NCBI RefSeq assembly: GCF_030272615.1
Contig: NC_081413.1
Coordinates: forward strand, 335,336,302 to 335,400,301
Direction: 5' to 3'
DNA from: Cryptomeria japonica
Taxonomy: Eukaryota > Streptophyta > Pinopsida > Cupressales > Cupressaceae
Length of the DNA: 64,000 nt
Shown: piece after piece, positions 23,901 to 36,131 of the stretch
Layout: every line of letters begins with the position of its first letter
Numbering within the stretch: the first letter of the stretch is position 1
The notes under the pieces: generated by a model
What the model was told of the DNA's origin: nothing
Databases searched by the model: none
What the model saw: only the letters and a program-made list of their open reading frames with translations
Translations under genes and position numbers: made by a program

Positions 23901-24650
23901 TGATCCTAAGCCCACTAGATCTATTGATCCAATCAGATCTCAAATTTTGGAAACGATTGATGAGTTGGAGCAAAATTTGAAGGAGTCAAAAGATCAATCT
24001 GCCAGTAAGTAGAGAGAGATATTCAGCTCCGTGTTGACTCATTTAAATGTGAAAGTGGACAGTAGACTGAATAGTGTTCATTATTTATATTCTTTATTGT
24101 TTAATGCTATTCAAAGTTTTAATAAAGATAAAGAGGTGGAAATCCCTTTGTTTACACAATGCTTATAGAGTGGAAACGAGCTCAAAATAATGTCCATGGC
24201 TTCAAATTACCATGCTGAGAGGCCACCAACACTTCAGCCAACTTATTTATTGGTAAGATCAATGCAAGAATCCAAAATGTTGCCCGATAATATAGAAAGG
24301 AAAATAAGAGAGTTTATGGAACTTTCGACGAAATTAATGAGACACTTCTACCTAATATTGAGAGTGAAAATGGGGAAATTAAACCTTTATAGTTATGGAA
24401 GGAAGAGGCAAAAAGAGTTATCAACACACAAGTGGATGTGATTTGTGATGATTTAGACACTTCCATATTGGAGGACAACATGGATAGGATAATACACACA
24501 AGATCATTTTTTGAAACTTTTGAAAGGGAGGAGAATCAAGTAGCAATCAAGTACATTCCCTACAGGGAAAAAGCTGACGAGGTTATGATTTTCAAATGGC
24601 CGTCAAATGAGGAATATGGTGAATGGAGTAATATCTATTTGAAGGATTAA
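20936..24650 (+). pseudogene. GYP-1 additional ORF downstream of integrase, function unknown
   Basis: Long sense-strand frames are linked by stops and a few frameshifts. The first (about 21070-21777) contains FKLWYGYRNLQSPFSSAWKY, YDPISRVIRG and YYIGLGSLEPFPFGSFAKYL. A later frame (about 21770-22571) contains IRFYGFPGQPHVLPFN, SYFVIMKGGHLTFDKLCAHHLG and FYNLFRKKIKGVALPHEHHF. Downstream come acidic, serine-rich and charged segments, including a lysine- and glutamate-rich stretch near 23590-23700 that could form a coiled coil. I recognise no enzyme motif, signal peptide or obvious membrane segment. The position matches the env-like or additional ORF of some plant gypsy elements. It has no homologue that I can name. 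Confidence 0.55.
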
Positions 24651-24659
24651 TGAGGACAT

Positions 24660-25967
24660 CAATTAGTTAGTTAGTTAACTTTGTGATGTGGAAGTCTGGT
24701 AGATTGTTTTCGTTCTATGCAGCGGTCACTTTTTGGACATGAGCTGTAAAAAAGGTGGACCTTTCGCAAATCTTCATCGACAACAACAAAAGGGAAAAGG
24801 AACACATAAAGTGTAATGATGAATTAGTTGTAGATATTTTGGTCTTGGTAATGGCATTCCTTAAATGGAATATTTTATAACTGAATTGTAGGTAACCGGT
24901 CATTTTTTAATGACAGGTGTCTCCTCTGGCTTGTAGCTTGTTCTAGTCCCTTATTTCTATAGAAGGGAATTCAAGGCCAAGAGAAAGGGTTCTGAATTTG
25001 GTCTTTTCACTTAGTAATTTTGAAAATTCTTAGAGTCATAAGCTCCTGTAGAAAATCTTAGTTGAAAGTGAGCAATTGTAAGGATTTTGGAAAGAAATAT
25101 ATACGAGTCGTGTGTCTAGCTTTTCTTATAGGTTCTTGAAGGAGTTATGTGTAAATTGTCTTTATGATAGAGATATCAAATTGATTGAAAAGGAAATATA
25201 ATTCTGATTTATTTCTCTCCTTTGTGCAATTCTATCATCTTCTGAATGAAATGTGATTAAGGATTTCTTTCATTTAGTGCACTATTGTGGTGTATGTACT
25301 TTCTATTCCTGCTTTGATCGAAGGGGTCAATTAAAATGCTTGAGTAGAATTGTAGAGTGATAGGATTTGTTCATGGATTTGATAAGTAGTCTAGATCAGG
25401 GTTGTAGATGGAAAATGTTGTAAGGCAACGTTTTCTCAAGATTTGAATGCTATTAGATTAATTATGTTGTAACTCATTTATATATATTAAGATCAAGCGC
25501 CCAATGGAGAGAGGCACTGGTCATAGTTTTTCATGAGTCCTTAGAGTTATTTCTAAGCTCTATTCATCTATGTTTGTTGCGTAATTGATTATTATCAAGT
25601 AGCACTTTCATTTTATATGTATTTTTGTGTGTTCTGTCCATCTCAAGCTTGATCTAGGTTGAGGATCACTAAAGGACTAGCCATCCTTGAGAATTCTCCA
25701 TGCTGTTGAGACCATATTTGAGATTGTTTTCTTAATTTTGGTGAAGGTATAAGTATGGCACAAAGATTATAAGTTCATCAAAGGATCACCCTCCTGGGTT
25801 TTGCAGAGCCCAAAGTGTAGAAGGATAAGAAATAATCCTTGTCATATGTTGGTCCAAGTCCTTGAAGATTTTGAATAGTTGGAGTTGGCTTCTCCTCTGA
25901 TAAAATCTAAAGAATCAACTTGGTTTCTGTCGGCTTGCAGTGTAAACCCCATTCTGGTGTACCAACT
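24660..25967 (+). repeat. GYP-1 3' LTR
   Basis: The distal 410 bp match the 5' LTR remnant and end at GTACCAAC (25959-25966). The left boundary is not resolved, because the matching part of the 5' LTR is lost; 24660-24900 is the plausible range. A purine-rich run (AAAAGGGAAAAGGAA near 24787) could be the polypurine tract, which would put the LTR start near 24810. On the right the LTR meets the COP-D gag frame directly. Confidence 0.7.
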
Positions 25968-26900
25968 ATTCCTATCATCCTTATCAGACTTATCGTGCCT
26001 ATCATATTTATCCATTCTCTCCAGGCATCTAGAAGCAAAATGTCCTATCTTATTACAAGAGAAACATTTCAAAGGCAATTTTTCATCATACTTATCAGCT
26101 CCTTTAGGCAATATTTGGGCAATTAATGCTTCAAGCTCATCTAGTTGTCTTTATTGCTCTTCATCTCTCTTGTCTCTCTTTCATATCTAGATATTCTGAA
26201 TTCATCAAGATCATGCTTTTGCTTTCCGGATACATATGCAGATTCTCTGAATTCTATCTTAGACTTTCCATGTGATTCTCCAACTTCACTTAGCTCAAAT
26301 GCAACAAGCTTTCCAACCAACACATCTCTTTTCATTGCAGTCACACTCTAGATCTCATCAATATCAGCAACCTTATGTTTATAAGTAGGAGGCAAATATA
26401 TCAGCACCTGAGCAACAATTTCATGTTCCTTAATGGTTCCACCAACACATCTAATACCTAGGACAAGTGCATTCACCTTGGCCATGAAAGAGTGTATGTT
26501 CTCATCATCTCCCATCTTCAATGTCTCATACATTCCTTTCAAACTTTGTAACTTAGCAACTTTCACCTATTTATCTCCTTCATACAAGATCTCAAGCTTC
26601 TCCCAGACCTCATGTGTAGTTTGAAGTCCTATTACATTTTTCATCTCATAATCAATCAGGGCACTAAGAAATGCTTCCTTTTCTCTAATATTGTGTTCAA
26701 CTTTCCCTATCTCATCACAAGTATATGGTCCATTCTAAGGAACAATATAGGCATTCTTTGTAATCTTCCAGTAATATTCTCCAAGAAATTTCAAGTGCAG
26801 TTCCATCTGCTTCTTCCATATAGTATAGTTGCTTCCATCAAACCTTAGACTATCCTTCTTAAAGATAACACCTTGACCTGCCATCCCGGATCTCCTCAAG
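25968..26900 (-). pseudogene. gag: COP-D gag, truncated
   Basis: The copia gag pattern is clear: YTIWKKQMELHLKFLGEYYW near 26790, HEVWEKLEILYEG near 26600 and AKVNALVLGIRCVGG near 26430-26480. The knuckle CFSCNKIGHFASRC (CX2CX4HX4C) lies near 26030-26070. Stops near 26575 and 26350 and a frameshift near 26150 disrupt it. Charged residues (KYDRHDKSDKDDRN) follow the knuckle before the frame runs into the GYP-1 LTR. Confidence 0.8.
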
Positions 26901-26940
26901 CAATTAAGCTTCTACTGAAGGATCTAGCTATGATACCAAT

Positions 26941-28194
26941 TATTATCAGCAATCAAGAAGGAAGACTGAGAGGGGGGGAGGGGGTGAATTAGTTTTCACC
27001 AAAACAACAAACTTAACCACCAAAAATATATCTAATAAACTGTAGCAATAAGATAGATAAGCAAGTTGAAGGCACAACACACAACACCAAGATTTTGACA
27101 TGGAAAACTTGGTTAAGGGGAAAACCATGGCGGGAACCTACCCACAGTAAGATGATACTCTGCAGTAGTATGTGAAAATATTACACTAGGGAATACACAT
27201 GCATTTAGGCACACTGCCTAGAGCTCACTGCTCAAATAGAATGGTCCAGAAGGCTACAACCCTCAAGGAAGTATCACTAACTTACAATAAGATTCAGACT
27301 ACAATACGAAATAATTGAATTGAAAGAATAACATCTCTGAATGCCTGATTATAATTCCGGTTAAGAATAATTGTCTGTCCTGCAATACCAACCTCACCTC
27401 AATCTCAACACCAAAGGATAAATCACTTGTTCAAACATAAACCTCTCTCTGATAATGTAGACACAACATCGACATCCAAATTACATGAGTATATCACCTA
27501 TATATACAATTCATCAACCTTGATAACAAGGTTGGATAAACCATAACCGTCAACTCATAAATATAAAATTACATCACACAATGTAAAGATCGACCACACA
27601 AGTAATATAACGATTTACATAGCATAGCATGGACCTAAATCAAATTCCTAAATGATCAAATTCATCAAAAATCATGCTAAGATCAACTAGAACACGTTAC
27701 ACCACCTTAAATACCACATAACATGAATATCATCATCGGGTGATGCAAACCATCAAAAAATCACACAACAATCAATGCAGATCACCAAAACAAATAGGAC
27801 ATGACCAAGAAAGTCCAGCAAGAATGTTAGAATCATCAGAAATAGCTGCACCAACACCAATTTTCAAATCTTCAACGGTCAATGTCTAAAAGCTCAAGAA
27901 CACAACCAGTCAATAATTGTCACAAAGAAAGATAACTTGCAGAGAACCAAATCAAAGACCATCTAAAATAATGATACAAAATACCATCCCAATCAATATC
28001 CCAAAGTCACAACACAAGATCTGATCACACCAGAATATACTGGAGGATATATCGAACACTGCATAATAGTGATCAACAAAATAATAGTGACAAAACCAGA
28101 TCATAAGATCTTCCCAATCTGCAATCACCAGAGCAATACATGGGAATATGTTGAAATCAATGACAACATATCCTAGCAGAAGTAATGACCAACA
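26941..28194 (-). repeat. COP-D 5' LTR
   Basis: The LTR is about 1254 bp. In plus coordinates it starts TATTATCAGC, where TGTTA is usual, so the terminal G appears mutated, and it ends AATGACCAACA. The G-rich AGAGGGGGGGAGGGGGTGAATTAG segment typical of the copia LTRs here lies at 26968-26991. Confidence 0.8.
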
Positions 28195-29549
28195 ATATCC
28201 AACAAAACCTTTAGTGGCTTTCCTTGTGAAATCATTGTTGGTCTAGACCTATCGAAATACTACTAGAAACTAGTCTTAGTGGTCAAAATCCTACATTTGA
28301 TAGTAGAAGGGATGCAGATCATACCCCAAAGTTACCTCTCATTTACCCACTCAAGATGAGATAGGAATTCCCCATATAATAGATCCTTGGATCTTTGGGG
28401 TAAGAAAATTTGGTATGCCCGAGAAGTGAGTGCTTTGTAAGGGGGAGCTAGTGCTACCAGAATCTCCATCTATCTACTTGTTTGAGGTATCGCTTGTTCA
28501 AAAGGCCTATCGAATGGTTTTCACTTTCCATCCTAAGTTGTATGTCTGACACATGTCTTCATTTGTGCAAAACTAGTGAAATTTTGTTTGGGTTAATCTA
28601 GGCCCCTTCATTTTCACGCTTGTCATAAAGTGTTTCCTTGGCCAATGTACTTGTCATTGTTTGATTTCTCTTGTCAAGAGTAGATAACATCCAAAACATT
28701 CCCAAATTTGACCAAACATTCAACCAAACCCTTTAATCTTCACTTTTTCACTGTTAAACCCCTCCGCTCGAGTCAAACCTCTAATCAATTTTCATCCATC
28801 CAAATGATCATCAATCCCAACCCAATATCTTTGGCCAATCATCAATCTAGTTTTGGGTAGCCTTCTGCTTCTTCTTCCTATCATCAATTCATTCTCACAT
28901 AAACATTTTCATTCCATCCCTAAGGACTTATCACATTAACCTAATCAAATCTCTAAAATACCAATCAATCCTAATCAATCCAATCAATCAACCTCATCTT
29001 AAGGTTGACAGTTTGTGAAAGTTTGATTTAGACCTTTATCTTTAATCAATCATCAATTAGCTTTTGTGCTTGTGAAATAATCTCCCCCAAGTACCTTTTC
29101 TTAATCATTTTGGGTTTATCAAAACCCTAATCCTTTTACCCTATTTTTCTTAGGAATATAAGGCTACCCTAAGTAGAAGAAGGCTTGATCAATTGCAAAG
29201 GTCTAAATTTTACCTAGCTTTGTTTTCACCTTGCTTTGTGGTTGACATAATCATTTCCCATCTAAGTCCTAATCCAAGGGTAAGGTGTCATTTTAATCTA
29301 ATCAATCTTGTCCCAATTCAAGAACCAATCCAATCTAATCAAATCAAACCCAATCTAATCCATGAAAATCAAATTGAATCCAATCAATCCTCAATCCAAT
29401 CTAAATTTGCTAAGTCCTAATCCTCATCTTCATCTAGCATCATCTCATCACTTTTCTCAATCAAGTCCATTCATGCAATTCCAACTTATCACCCTATTCT
29501 CTTCATTTTGAGGTTACTCTTTCATGGTATATACATTCTCACAAAAGAA
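28195..29549 (+). other. Unassigned; possibly LTR and leader of a plus-strand gypsy
   Basis: No coding domain is visible. The stretch is rich in CAATC, TTGTCA and AATCCAATC repeats, like the interior of the solo LTR at 16752-18311. It is followed by a gag-like ORF in the same direction, so it may be a 5' LTR plus leader, but I could not find convincing termini or a PBS. Confidence 0.4.
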
Positions 29550-30190
29550 AAGATGGTTAACCAAAATCCACATTCAAACATGATGTGTTGGTTTTAGGAA
29601 ATGGTTATGGAAGTTCAAGGATCACCCTATCAACCATGCCCATCCATCTCATGCATTCATGTCTACCACCCCAACCCACTTACCAATTCATCTCACATTC
29701 CTTATCCTTCCCCTTCCTTTGACAAGGGAAATCCATCTTATCCCCTATCTATGTCTTCGTATTATCCCTCATCCACATACCTCTCCTATCCAACATCTAT
29801 ACCTCAATATTCTCTCTCATCCACATCCCAATCCAATCTTCCATCTAATCCTAAACCTTCACATAATCCCAATCCTCTGAAATCCACACCATCCCAATCC
29901 TCCAAGTCCTTCCTCTGCAATTTTATCCAGGAAATTCTAGCAAACAAGAAAAAATCCCCACCTCAAAACAAAGTTTCCCTATCCCCCCAAGGCCTCCATC
30001 CACCTCTATCCTCTCCAAATGAAGATACTCCCACACCCCCATCTATCCAATTCATATAATCTAGCTCCTCCTCCATCACAACTGGAATGGCAAATAGGTA
30101 ATAAAACACAATTTAGAGATTGGATATCCTTGAATAGCTAGCTTTCCTATAGAAAAGGTTCATTTACTTATCAACCAAGGATGTAAACTT
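29550..30190 (+). pseudogene. Proline/serine-rich gag-like N-terminus (gypsy)
   Basis: A frame opens MVNQNPHSNMMCWF at 29551, passes one stop and continues from 29601 to 30059. It is dominated by Pro, Ser, Tyr and Asn (HPNPLTNSSHIPYPSPSF, SYYPSSTYLSYPTS), followed by IQEILANKKKSPP. Short readable residues continue in another frame to about 30190. The composition and the MxNQNP start recall the variable N-terminal part of plant gypsy gag. There is no capsid or zinc-knuckle signature, so the assignment is tentative. The strand is opposite to GYP-3 and GYP-4. Confidence 0.4.
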
Positions 30191-31189
30191 AAAATGGGCT
30201 AGCACTGTATGTGTACCAATTTCAAATCCCAACCATTCTATATTACTATAGGAAAAGAAATTCTTTGAAGTAAACATGCAAAAACTCAATGAAATAATAC
30301 TTAATCCGAATTCACAACTAGAAATCACTCAAACAACAACTACTATATGATAATGTTCTAGCAAGCGTATAGGAACTACTCTGCCACTGTGGCTACAAGA
30401 ATAAACACAGGAACTATTTCCAGTGGTTGTAGGAACAAACCATTGCCAAAACAACTACCACTGAAAAATGGAAACTAATCGGAAAATATGAAGGATTACT
30501 CATCAAGTGGGCCCCCTTGAGTGAGCATATCCTGAACTTTCAGATTACAATTGTTAAGCTTTTAAAATCACATTGATCTCTTTATTCCAATTTGACTGTG
30601 AAAATACATAAGTACCAGAAGACTGAGTATTATGAATATTATGGTCATTCTCTTCTATCCCTGAGAGAAGAGAGAGACCCCTACTTGCTTATTGGATCTA
30701 AGCTCCACTAGGAACAATTATAAATGTCCCATAAATCATTCTGCTAAAGAACTAATCAAGTGGCTTCGATCTCCCTTAATACTGCTTTTCTTTGACTAGG
30801 TCTGCATTGTGGCTACATACTTTGTGCTTCTTTAAACCACCACTTAGTCTTTCCTTCTCCTTTGCCAACCCTGCATCATGATGTTAACATGCACAAAAAA
30901 CATGCATATATAATAATGCTAACACGATATAATTTAAACCATACTTAAGATTAATCTTAGATATTTTCATAGATAAATCAGTTAAAAACATTTTATGACA
31001 ACCTTAAGTATAAGTCAAATTAGTTTCAGAAACACTTAAAATGTATCAACTAGGAGAGTATCCTGATCCAAATATCATCTAATCACAAGACCTAGGAAGG
31101 AGCATTATAAAAAACCTCTATCAAAATAGAGCCATTATTTAGGCTCATCATCTTCCCCTAACCTAACTTCTTGTTGATCCTCCTGCAAC
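30191..31189. other. Unassigned AT-rich sequence
   Basis: I see no domain or long frame. It lies where the 3' LTR of GYP-3 (minus strand) should be, but I found no polypurine tract or matching terminus to define one. Confidence 0.4.
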
Positions 31190-33334
31190 AGAAAATTTTT
31201 GAATTCTGGCATTGATTCTAAAATTGCTAGGAGTAACCTTCCTAGAACCTCCTATAGACAAACTCTAGTAGAATCCTTTCATTTTCCCAATCGAGTCCAC
31301 TCGGTACGCTTTTTTGCTTCACTGTATGGTAGATCATTATCCTTGCATCCCATGAGTGATCATAGGAGGATTGGAGGCTGAAAACTGAGAGGCAACCAAT
31401 GTCTTCCCTTTGTTCTCCCCAAGTGCATATATTTGGGTGCTCTCTTTAGTGTTGTATGGTAGTTTTGTATAGCGTGTGGCTCAGATTGCCTCAACTAATC
31501 TAGCAGGCTATTTCAACATTGGACCAAATGTCCTATTGCTACTTGTCCTTCCCTTGTAGCCATTTGTTCATATTCTTTATACACCTCCTCTCTTAAGGGT
31601 AGAATATATTTTACATAATCTGGCTGATATACAATCTTTTGCCAGTCAAAATAAAGTCTTCTAGGCTCTCTTGATTTAACCCTTAATGGTAGTGAAAGGT
31701 CAAGTTCTTCCTTTCTATGTACCTAAAACTACTCTGCTCTTGCTATTTTGTTCTGCATCCAAGACATGAGAGCTCTCAATTGGATATCTCCAATGTAGAG
31801 GAGAGGGTTCCAGTTGACATCATCAGAAACAACACAGGTATGTAAATAAAATTCACATAGTAGATTCTTAATGGCTATAGGAGATGTCTTATAAATTGTT
31901 TAATTCATCAGGTGTCTGCAATGAGGGACTTAGATTCGTGACAATTTTCATCATCTAGAAATAGATATGTTGTTCTTTTAAATAAATAGAGTAAACACAA
32001 GGAGGTGCTTGACATTGCATTAGCTATGGTACCAGAGTGGCTACCGTTTCCACCTTAGTTTTATGCTGAGCAATTTCCTCATCTTTTTGTTTAGTATTCT
32101 TCTTCTACCGGTTGATTATCATCTGCATTTCTACCTTTTCCAATTCCCATTCCTGGTAAAGGGCAAGTGCCACTGCATGAATGGTAAGGGAAGTAGGTGG
32201 TCTATGAATAGTTGCCCTAGGTTTCATATTTTCAACTTGTCTCCCTACTTCAATAACCTATTCTACAACAGATGCTAAACTATCCAGCCTATCAAAACCT
32301 ACTTCTCCCTACGTCTTCTGAATGTTCTGTAGTTCTTCCTTTTCATGCAACTACAGTTCTTCCTCTTCATGCAACTATAGTTCTTGTTCCCTTTGGAGTT
32401 CCATTGGTGGATAAGGTAGAACATCATTGTGGGGTGGATTGTGTGGCTCTTGTTCTAGAGAATCAACCAGAATGGTAACATTTGGCTCCGCTGATTGATC
32501 TTGATTTTTAAGTTTTTTTCGGAGCCTACCACTACTAATCCGAGATTTCCCTTTAGCGGCTGCAGGACTACTTCCTGCAGCTAACTCCTCAACCACCTTA
32601 GTGGTTATAGGAGAAACTATTTTTATAACTTTCCTTTTCTTGGCCACAGGAAAGGGGAAATTCTTAGTTTTACTCCTCTCTTCCTTCTTTTCTATGTCAA
32701 CCTATTTTTCTTTGCCTTTTTCCTTTCGTACAACAACCCTAGTTTTTATTAGGCTTTGAGAAGGAACCCCTACTGTAGCTTTTTCTTATAAGGGTTCCTC
32801 TACTACAGGAACATTTTGTTCTAATGATATTCTGGAGGATGAGGGTTCATTAGGGGAACCAGGTTTTCAAGATTTTCCAAATTTTATTGTTCTTGAGATG
32901 GAAGTGGTTCCTCTGAATCCACATTTTCTACCCTAAACCTTCTAATTTCAACAAATTCATACCAAGACATTGGAGAGACATCTCTTAAAGATATTTCAAC
33001 CAATATCTTAATCAGGCAATGATGAGAAACAAAGTGAGGCCTACCTTTCTAGGTTTCTGTTGAGCTTATGGAAAGAAGGTTGTACAATATGTTTGGAACA
33101 TTCATCCTTCTCTCATGGCCTAGATGACTCAAAAGCTTGAAATAATGGGAATGCAGACATGAGAACCTTCCTTCACAAGTTAAATACTTTAAAACATACA
33201 ATGCTACTGCTCTCCATTTAGGTGAAAGAGATTCTCGCCTAGCACCCCGTCTTTCTATTACTAAGGGTGGGTCTCCCTATCGTGCAAACATACAATGCTA
33301 CTGCTCTCCATTTAGGTAATAGGAAATCCATCGC
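31190..33334 (-). pseudogene. GYP-3 extra ORF downstream of integrase
   Basis: Sense-strand frames read WRAVALYVLKYLTCEGRFSC, then NVPNILYNLLSIS and VSPMSWYEFVEIRRFRVEN between about 33230 and 32920. Next come a basic nuclear-localisation-like stretch (MAKKRKVIK near 32640; SGRLRKKLKN near 32520) and a charged region near 32080-32160 that could form a coiled coil (EWELEKVEMQMI, KKNTKQKDEEIAQHKTK). Stops interrupt it throughout. I recognise no enzyme. Its position after integrase matches the env-like or additional ORF of Athila/Tat elements. A 30-bp direct duplication (33194-33223 and 33288-33317) lies in its first part. Confidence 0.55.
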
Positions 33335-34183
33335 CAGTTGCTGTAGGAATCTTGACATTTTTGGTCATGGAGAACTACTGTATAAATTCATCCTTGCTAA
33401 GAGGCTTGTGGTATAGGTGTAGACGATGACCATTGACTAACAATTTAAATTTGACAAGATCAATTATGGATAATCAAACGACACCATTAGAGAATGTTTC
33501 AACTATCTCTTAAGGTCCTAACCATCGTGTCTATAATTTTCCCAAGTTATCTTTATACCTTGAATCATAGAGAAGGGCCCAATCACCTGGCTTGAATGAT
33601 TTATCTTTGATATAGTGATCATATCACTACGTGCACTAATTTTGAACTAATTTGGTGTGCTGCAGGGATGATTTTCTTATCTCATCTAAGGCATTAAGTT
33701 GTAGGAGCCTTTCCTCTTGTGGTGCAGAAAGAGCCATATCCAAGGCAATGGTCGTTCTCAAGGTTTTATGCTCAAATTCCATAGGCATCATTTCTTTTGT
33801 CCCATATACCATTTCAAAGGGTGTAAACCCTATTGTTGTTTTCCAAGTGGTTCTAGAAGCCCATACTGCTTCAAATAACCTGCTAGATGAATCCTTGTGG
33901 TTTAGAGCTACCGTTTTGGTCAATATTGATTCAAGGTCCCTATTAGTGATCTCTGCTTGTCCATTAGGCTGAGGATGATAGGGAGTGGATTTCTATGCAT
34001 TACATTATATTCATTAACCAGGGCAGTAATAAAAAGTAGAAGTAAATTGTGCCCCTTGATCTATTGCAATTTCTATAGGAACTCCATACCAAGTGAAGAT
34101 CTCTTCATATAAAAATTATGCTACCTTATTATCCCTAGCATGCTTGAATGCTTTGACCTCTACCCACTTTGTGACATAGTCTT
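33335..34183 (-). pseudogene. pol: GYP-3 integrase, N-terminus removed
   Basis: On the minus strand it starts at DYVTKWVEVKAFKHARDNKV at the GYP-4 LTR border. It continues with the second catalytic aspartate (IDQGAQFTS), a YHPQPNGQAEITNRDLES stretch holding the catalytic glutamate, and WASRTTWKTTIGFTPFEMVYG at 33800-33860. The C-terminal tail reads FKPGDWALLYDSRYKDNLGKL near 33530-33600 and LVNGHRLHLYHKPLS near 33400-33440. The zinc domain and first aspartate are missing. Stops lie in the core and the tail. Confidence 0.82.
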
Positions 34184-35284
34184 TGTGTGTGTGAAAAGTG
34201 AACCTGTATCTGTAAGCACAACACGTCAATCAAGTCATTACATGCATGGTTAGACAGATATAATCAATGAATAGTAAACCATAACAAATCGACCCATTGC
34301 CTTCTAAAAGATGTGAGTATAAGATTGCTCTCAGATTATAAGCAATACCAGTGACTAGACAACACCAAGATGAAGGATTTAATCTATATGAGCATGATGA
34401 ATGCTAGATGGATGCAATATTAATCTAACAATATTTTTGCAATATTAAACTAAATGATTTAATCAATATGAAACAATTAATATGCAATGAGCCTAGAGAA
34501 AAAATAGTATAATAACAATAAATTCTCCAGCCTCTTTTTGAATGAGAGATGAGCCTGAATTTATAGAAAATTTAGAAAGAAACCAACAATTGAGATCAAA
34601 TGATGATGAGCGGTCAAGATTTTCTAAGAGGAAGCACAATCCATGTGAATTGATGTGATTGGATGCTTTTCTCAATTTTCAAGGAAATTGAACTAAAATT
34701 AAAATTAAATCAAGAAAAAACTGATTTAAAGGAAATTGAACTAAAATTAAGATTAGATCAAGAAAAAGCTGATTTATTATCTATTTCATTCAATTTTAAT
34801 ATTTAATTGTTTTAATTGCTTTCTTTGAGATTATCTATCAATTTTTAATTTGTTTTTTCAAGATTATCTCCAATTGATTTCTTTTCTCAAATTTTAATTC
34901 TTTTTTGTCAATTAATTCCTTTTTTGATTTATTTCCATTTTTGAAGATTTGTGCTCAATTGATTTATTTAATTGAATTAATTCCTCTTTCTTGATTTGCT
35001 TCCTTTTTTGAAGATTTATGGCAATTTGATTTATTTAATTAAATATGCGAGGATATTTAATTAAAATAAATAAGATAATTGTTTAAAATGATTTACTTGT
35101 AATGATTTAATCAATTAAATAAATATTTAATTAATATTGAGTGATTGATTTTGCCATGTGACATTTGATGATTAAAGAATTAATTGTGTGCTCAAGATTT
35201 ATTTAATTGTCTTTGGTTAGGACCTTGGTGACGTTGTCGAGATTAGGGGCCCATGGTTTAGATGACCATTTTTAGGGTATTACA
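34184..35284 (-). repeat. GYP-4 3' LTR
   Basis: The LTR is about 1.1 kb and reads TGTAATACCC on its own strand from 35284. It ends in a CACACACA run at about 34184-34190 (exact base uncertain because of the run). It is AT-rich with TTAATT-type repeats. Its start resembles that of the solo LTR at 16752. Confidence 0.8.
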
Positions 35285-35300
35285 TTTGCCCCTCTTTGAA
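35285..35300 (-). promoter_or_regulatory. GYP-4 polypurine tract
   Basis: On the minus strand the sequence reads TTCAAAGAGGGGCAAA immediately before the LTR start TGTAATACCC. Confidence 0.8.
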
Positions 35301-36131
35301 TTAATGTGTGAGCAATGCGTTGATTCAAAGAAAATTTGATGTCTAGGAGATACTAGTTCTGAACTTGATTGATCACAAACTAGATGAAAGCAAGGTGTTT
35401 AGCTTGATTCAAAGCGACAAAGCTGAATAAAGCCTAATTAACATGGTACCATTCTGGAACTTGATTGAACTTGGGAATGATAGAAAACAAAAGATACTGA
35501 ACTTGAACTTGATTGATCAAGAAGCGGATCTTACTGATCTAGAACTTGATTGAACTTAGATACAGTGAGTGATGATAAAAAAAAAGATCTTGAACTTGAT
35601 TGATCAAGATACGATGAAGATAAACTGTTTAGCTTGATCAAGAAACAAATAAAATGTAACACCTGTTTAGATTTAGCATGATTGCAGATACTCTTTAAAC
35701 CCTTGATTGATTTTAAATGAAAAATCAGCTTGATGAAAAGCGATGGAACTGATTAACATAAAGAGATTGATTCAGATAAAAGACAAATATCAGCTTAATT
35801 TGAAGCGATGAAACTGATATGCCCCTAGCAATTGATTTGGATGAGATGATCGAGAAATCTCAACTTGATATAAAGTGATGAAGTTGAGATGCCCCTAGCG
35901 ATGAGGTCTTATTTGATTTTCTTTAGTTGAAAAAGATTTTTGCTCGACTTTCGATGAAGATTTGAAAATTATCTTGACATTGAAGAATGTGAGGTCATAA
36001 GGTCATGAGTATGCCCCCTCGGGAGAGAAATCAAAAGATAGCGAGGGTACATGATGATAGGTAACTTTTTTAGTGATGATAAGTTGTTTGAGCACAAATT
36101 GATTCAGAGGAATTTTTGAAAATTTTGCATT

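Larger units (their letters stand above)
9888..25967 (+). mobile_element. GYP-1: long Tat/Ogre-like Ty3/gypsy element
   Basis: The plus-strand order is: 5' LTR remnant, PBS segment, N-terminal ORF, gag, protease, an extra RNase H, reverse transcriptase, RNase H, integrase, a spacer, an additional ORF and a 3' LTR. The two LTR copies share more than 400 bp (9895-10306 and 25555-25967). The Arg-type PBS, the extra RNase H and the long 3' region are features known from the Tat lineage, which includes Ogre. The element cuts COP-D on its right and is itself cut by COP-C on its left and by a solo LTR in pol. All its coding regions carry stops. Confidence 0.85.
25968..28194 (-). mobile_element. COP-D: 5' part of a Ty1/copia element
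   Basis: On the minus strand: 5' LTR (28194-26941), PBS (26938-26927) and gag down to the zinc knuckle, where the GYP-1 3' LTR cuts in at 25967. The remainder of COP-D is not seen on the other side of GYP-1, where COP-C now lies. Its gag differs from those of COP-B and COP-C/E. The PBS reads TGGTATCATAGC on the minus strand. Confidence 0.8.

Noticed and set aside
29193-29420. A 75-codon plus-strand frame before the gag-like ORF
   Set aside because: Its C-terminal part is a translation of AATCCAATC repeats and it has no domain.
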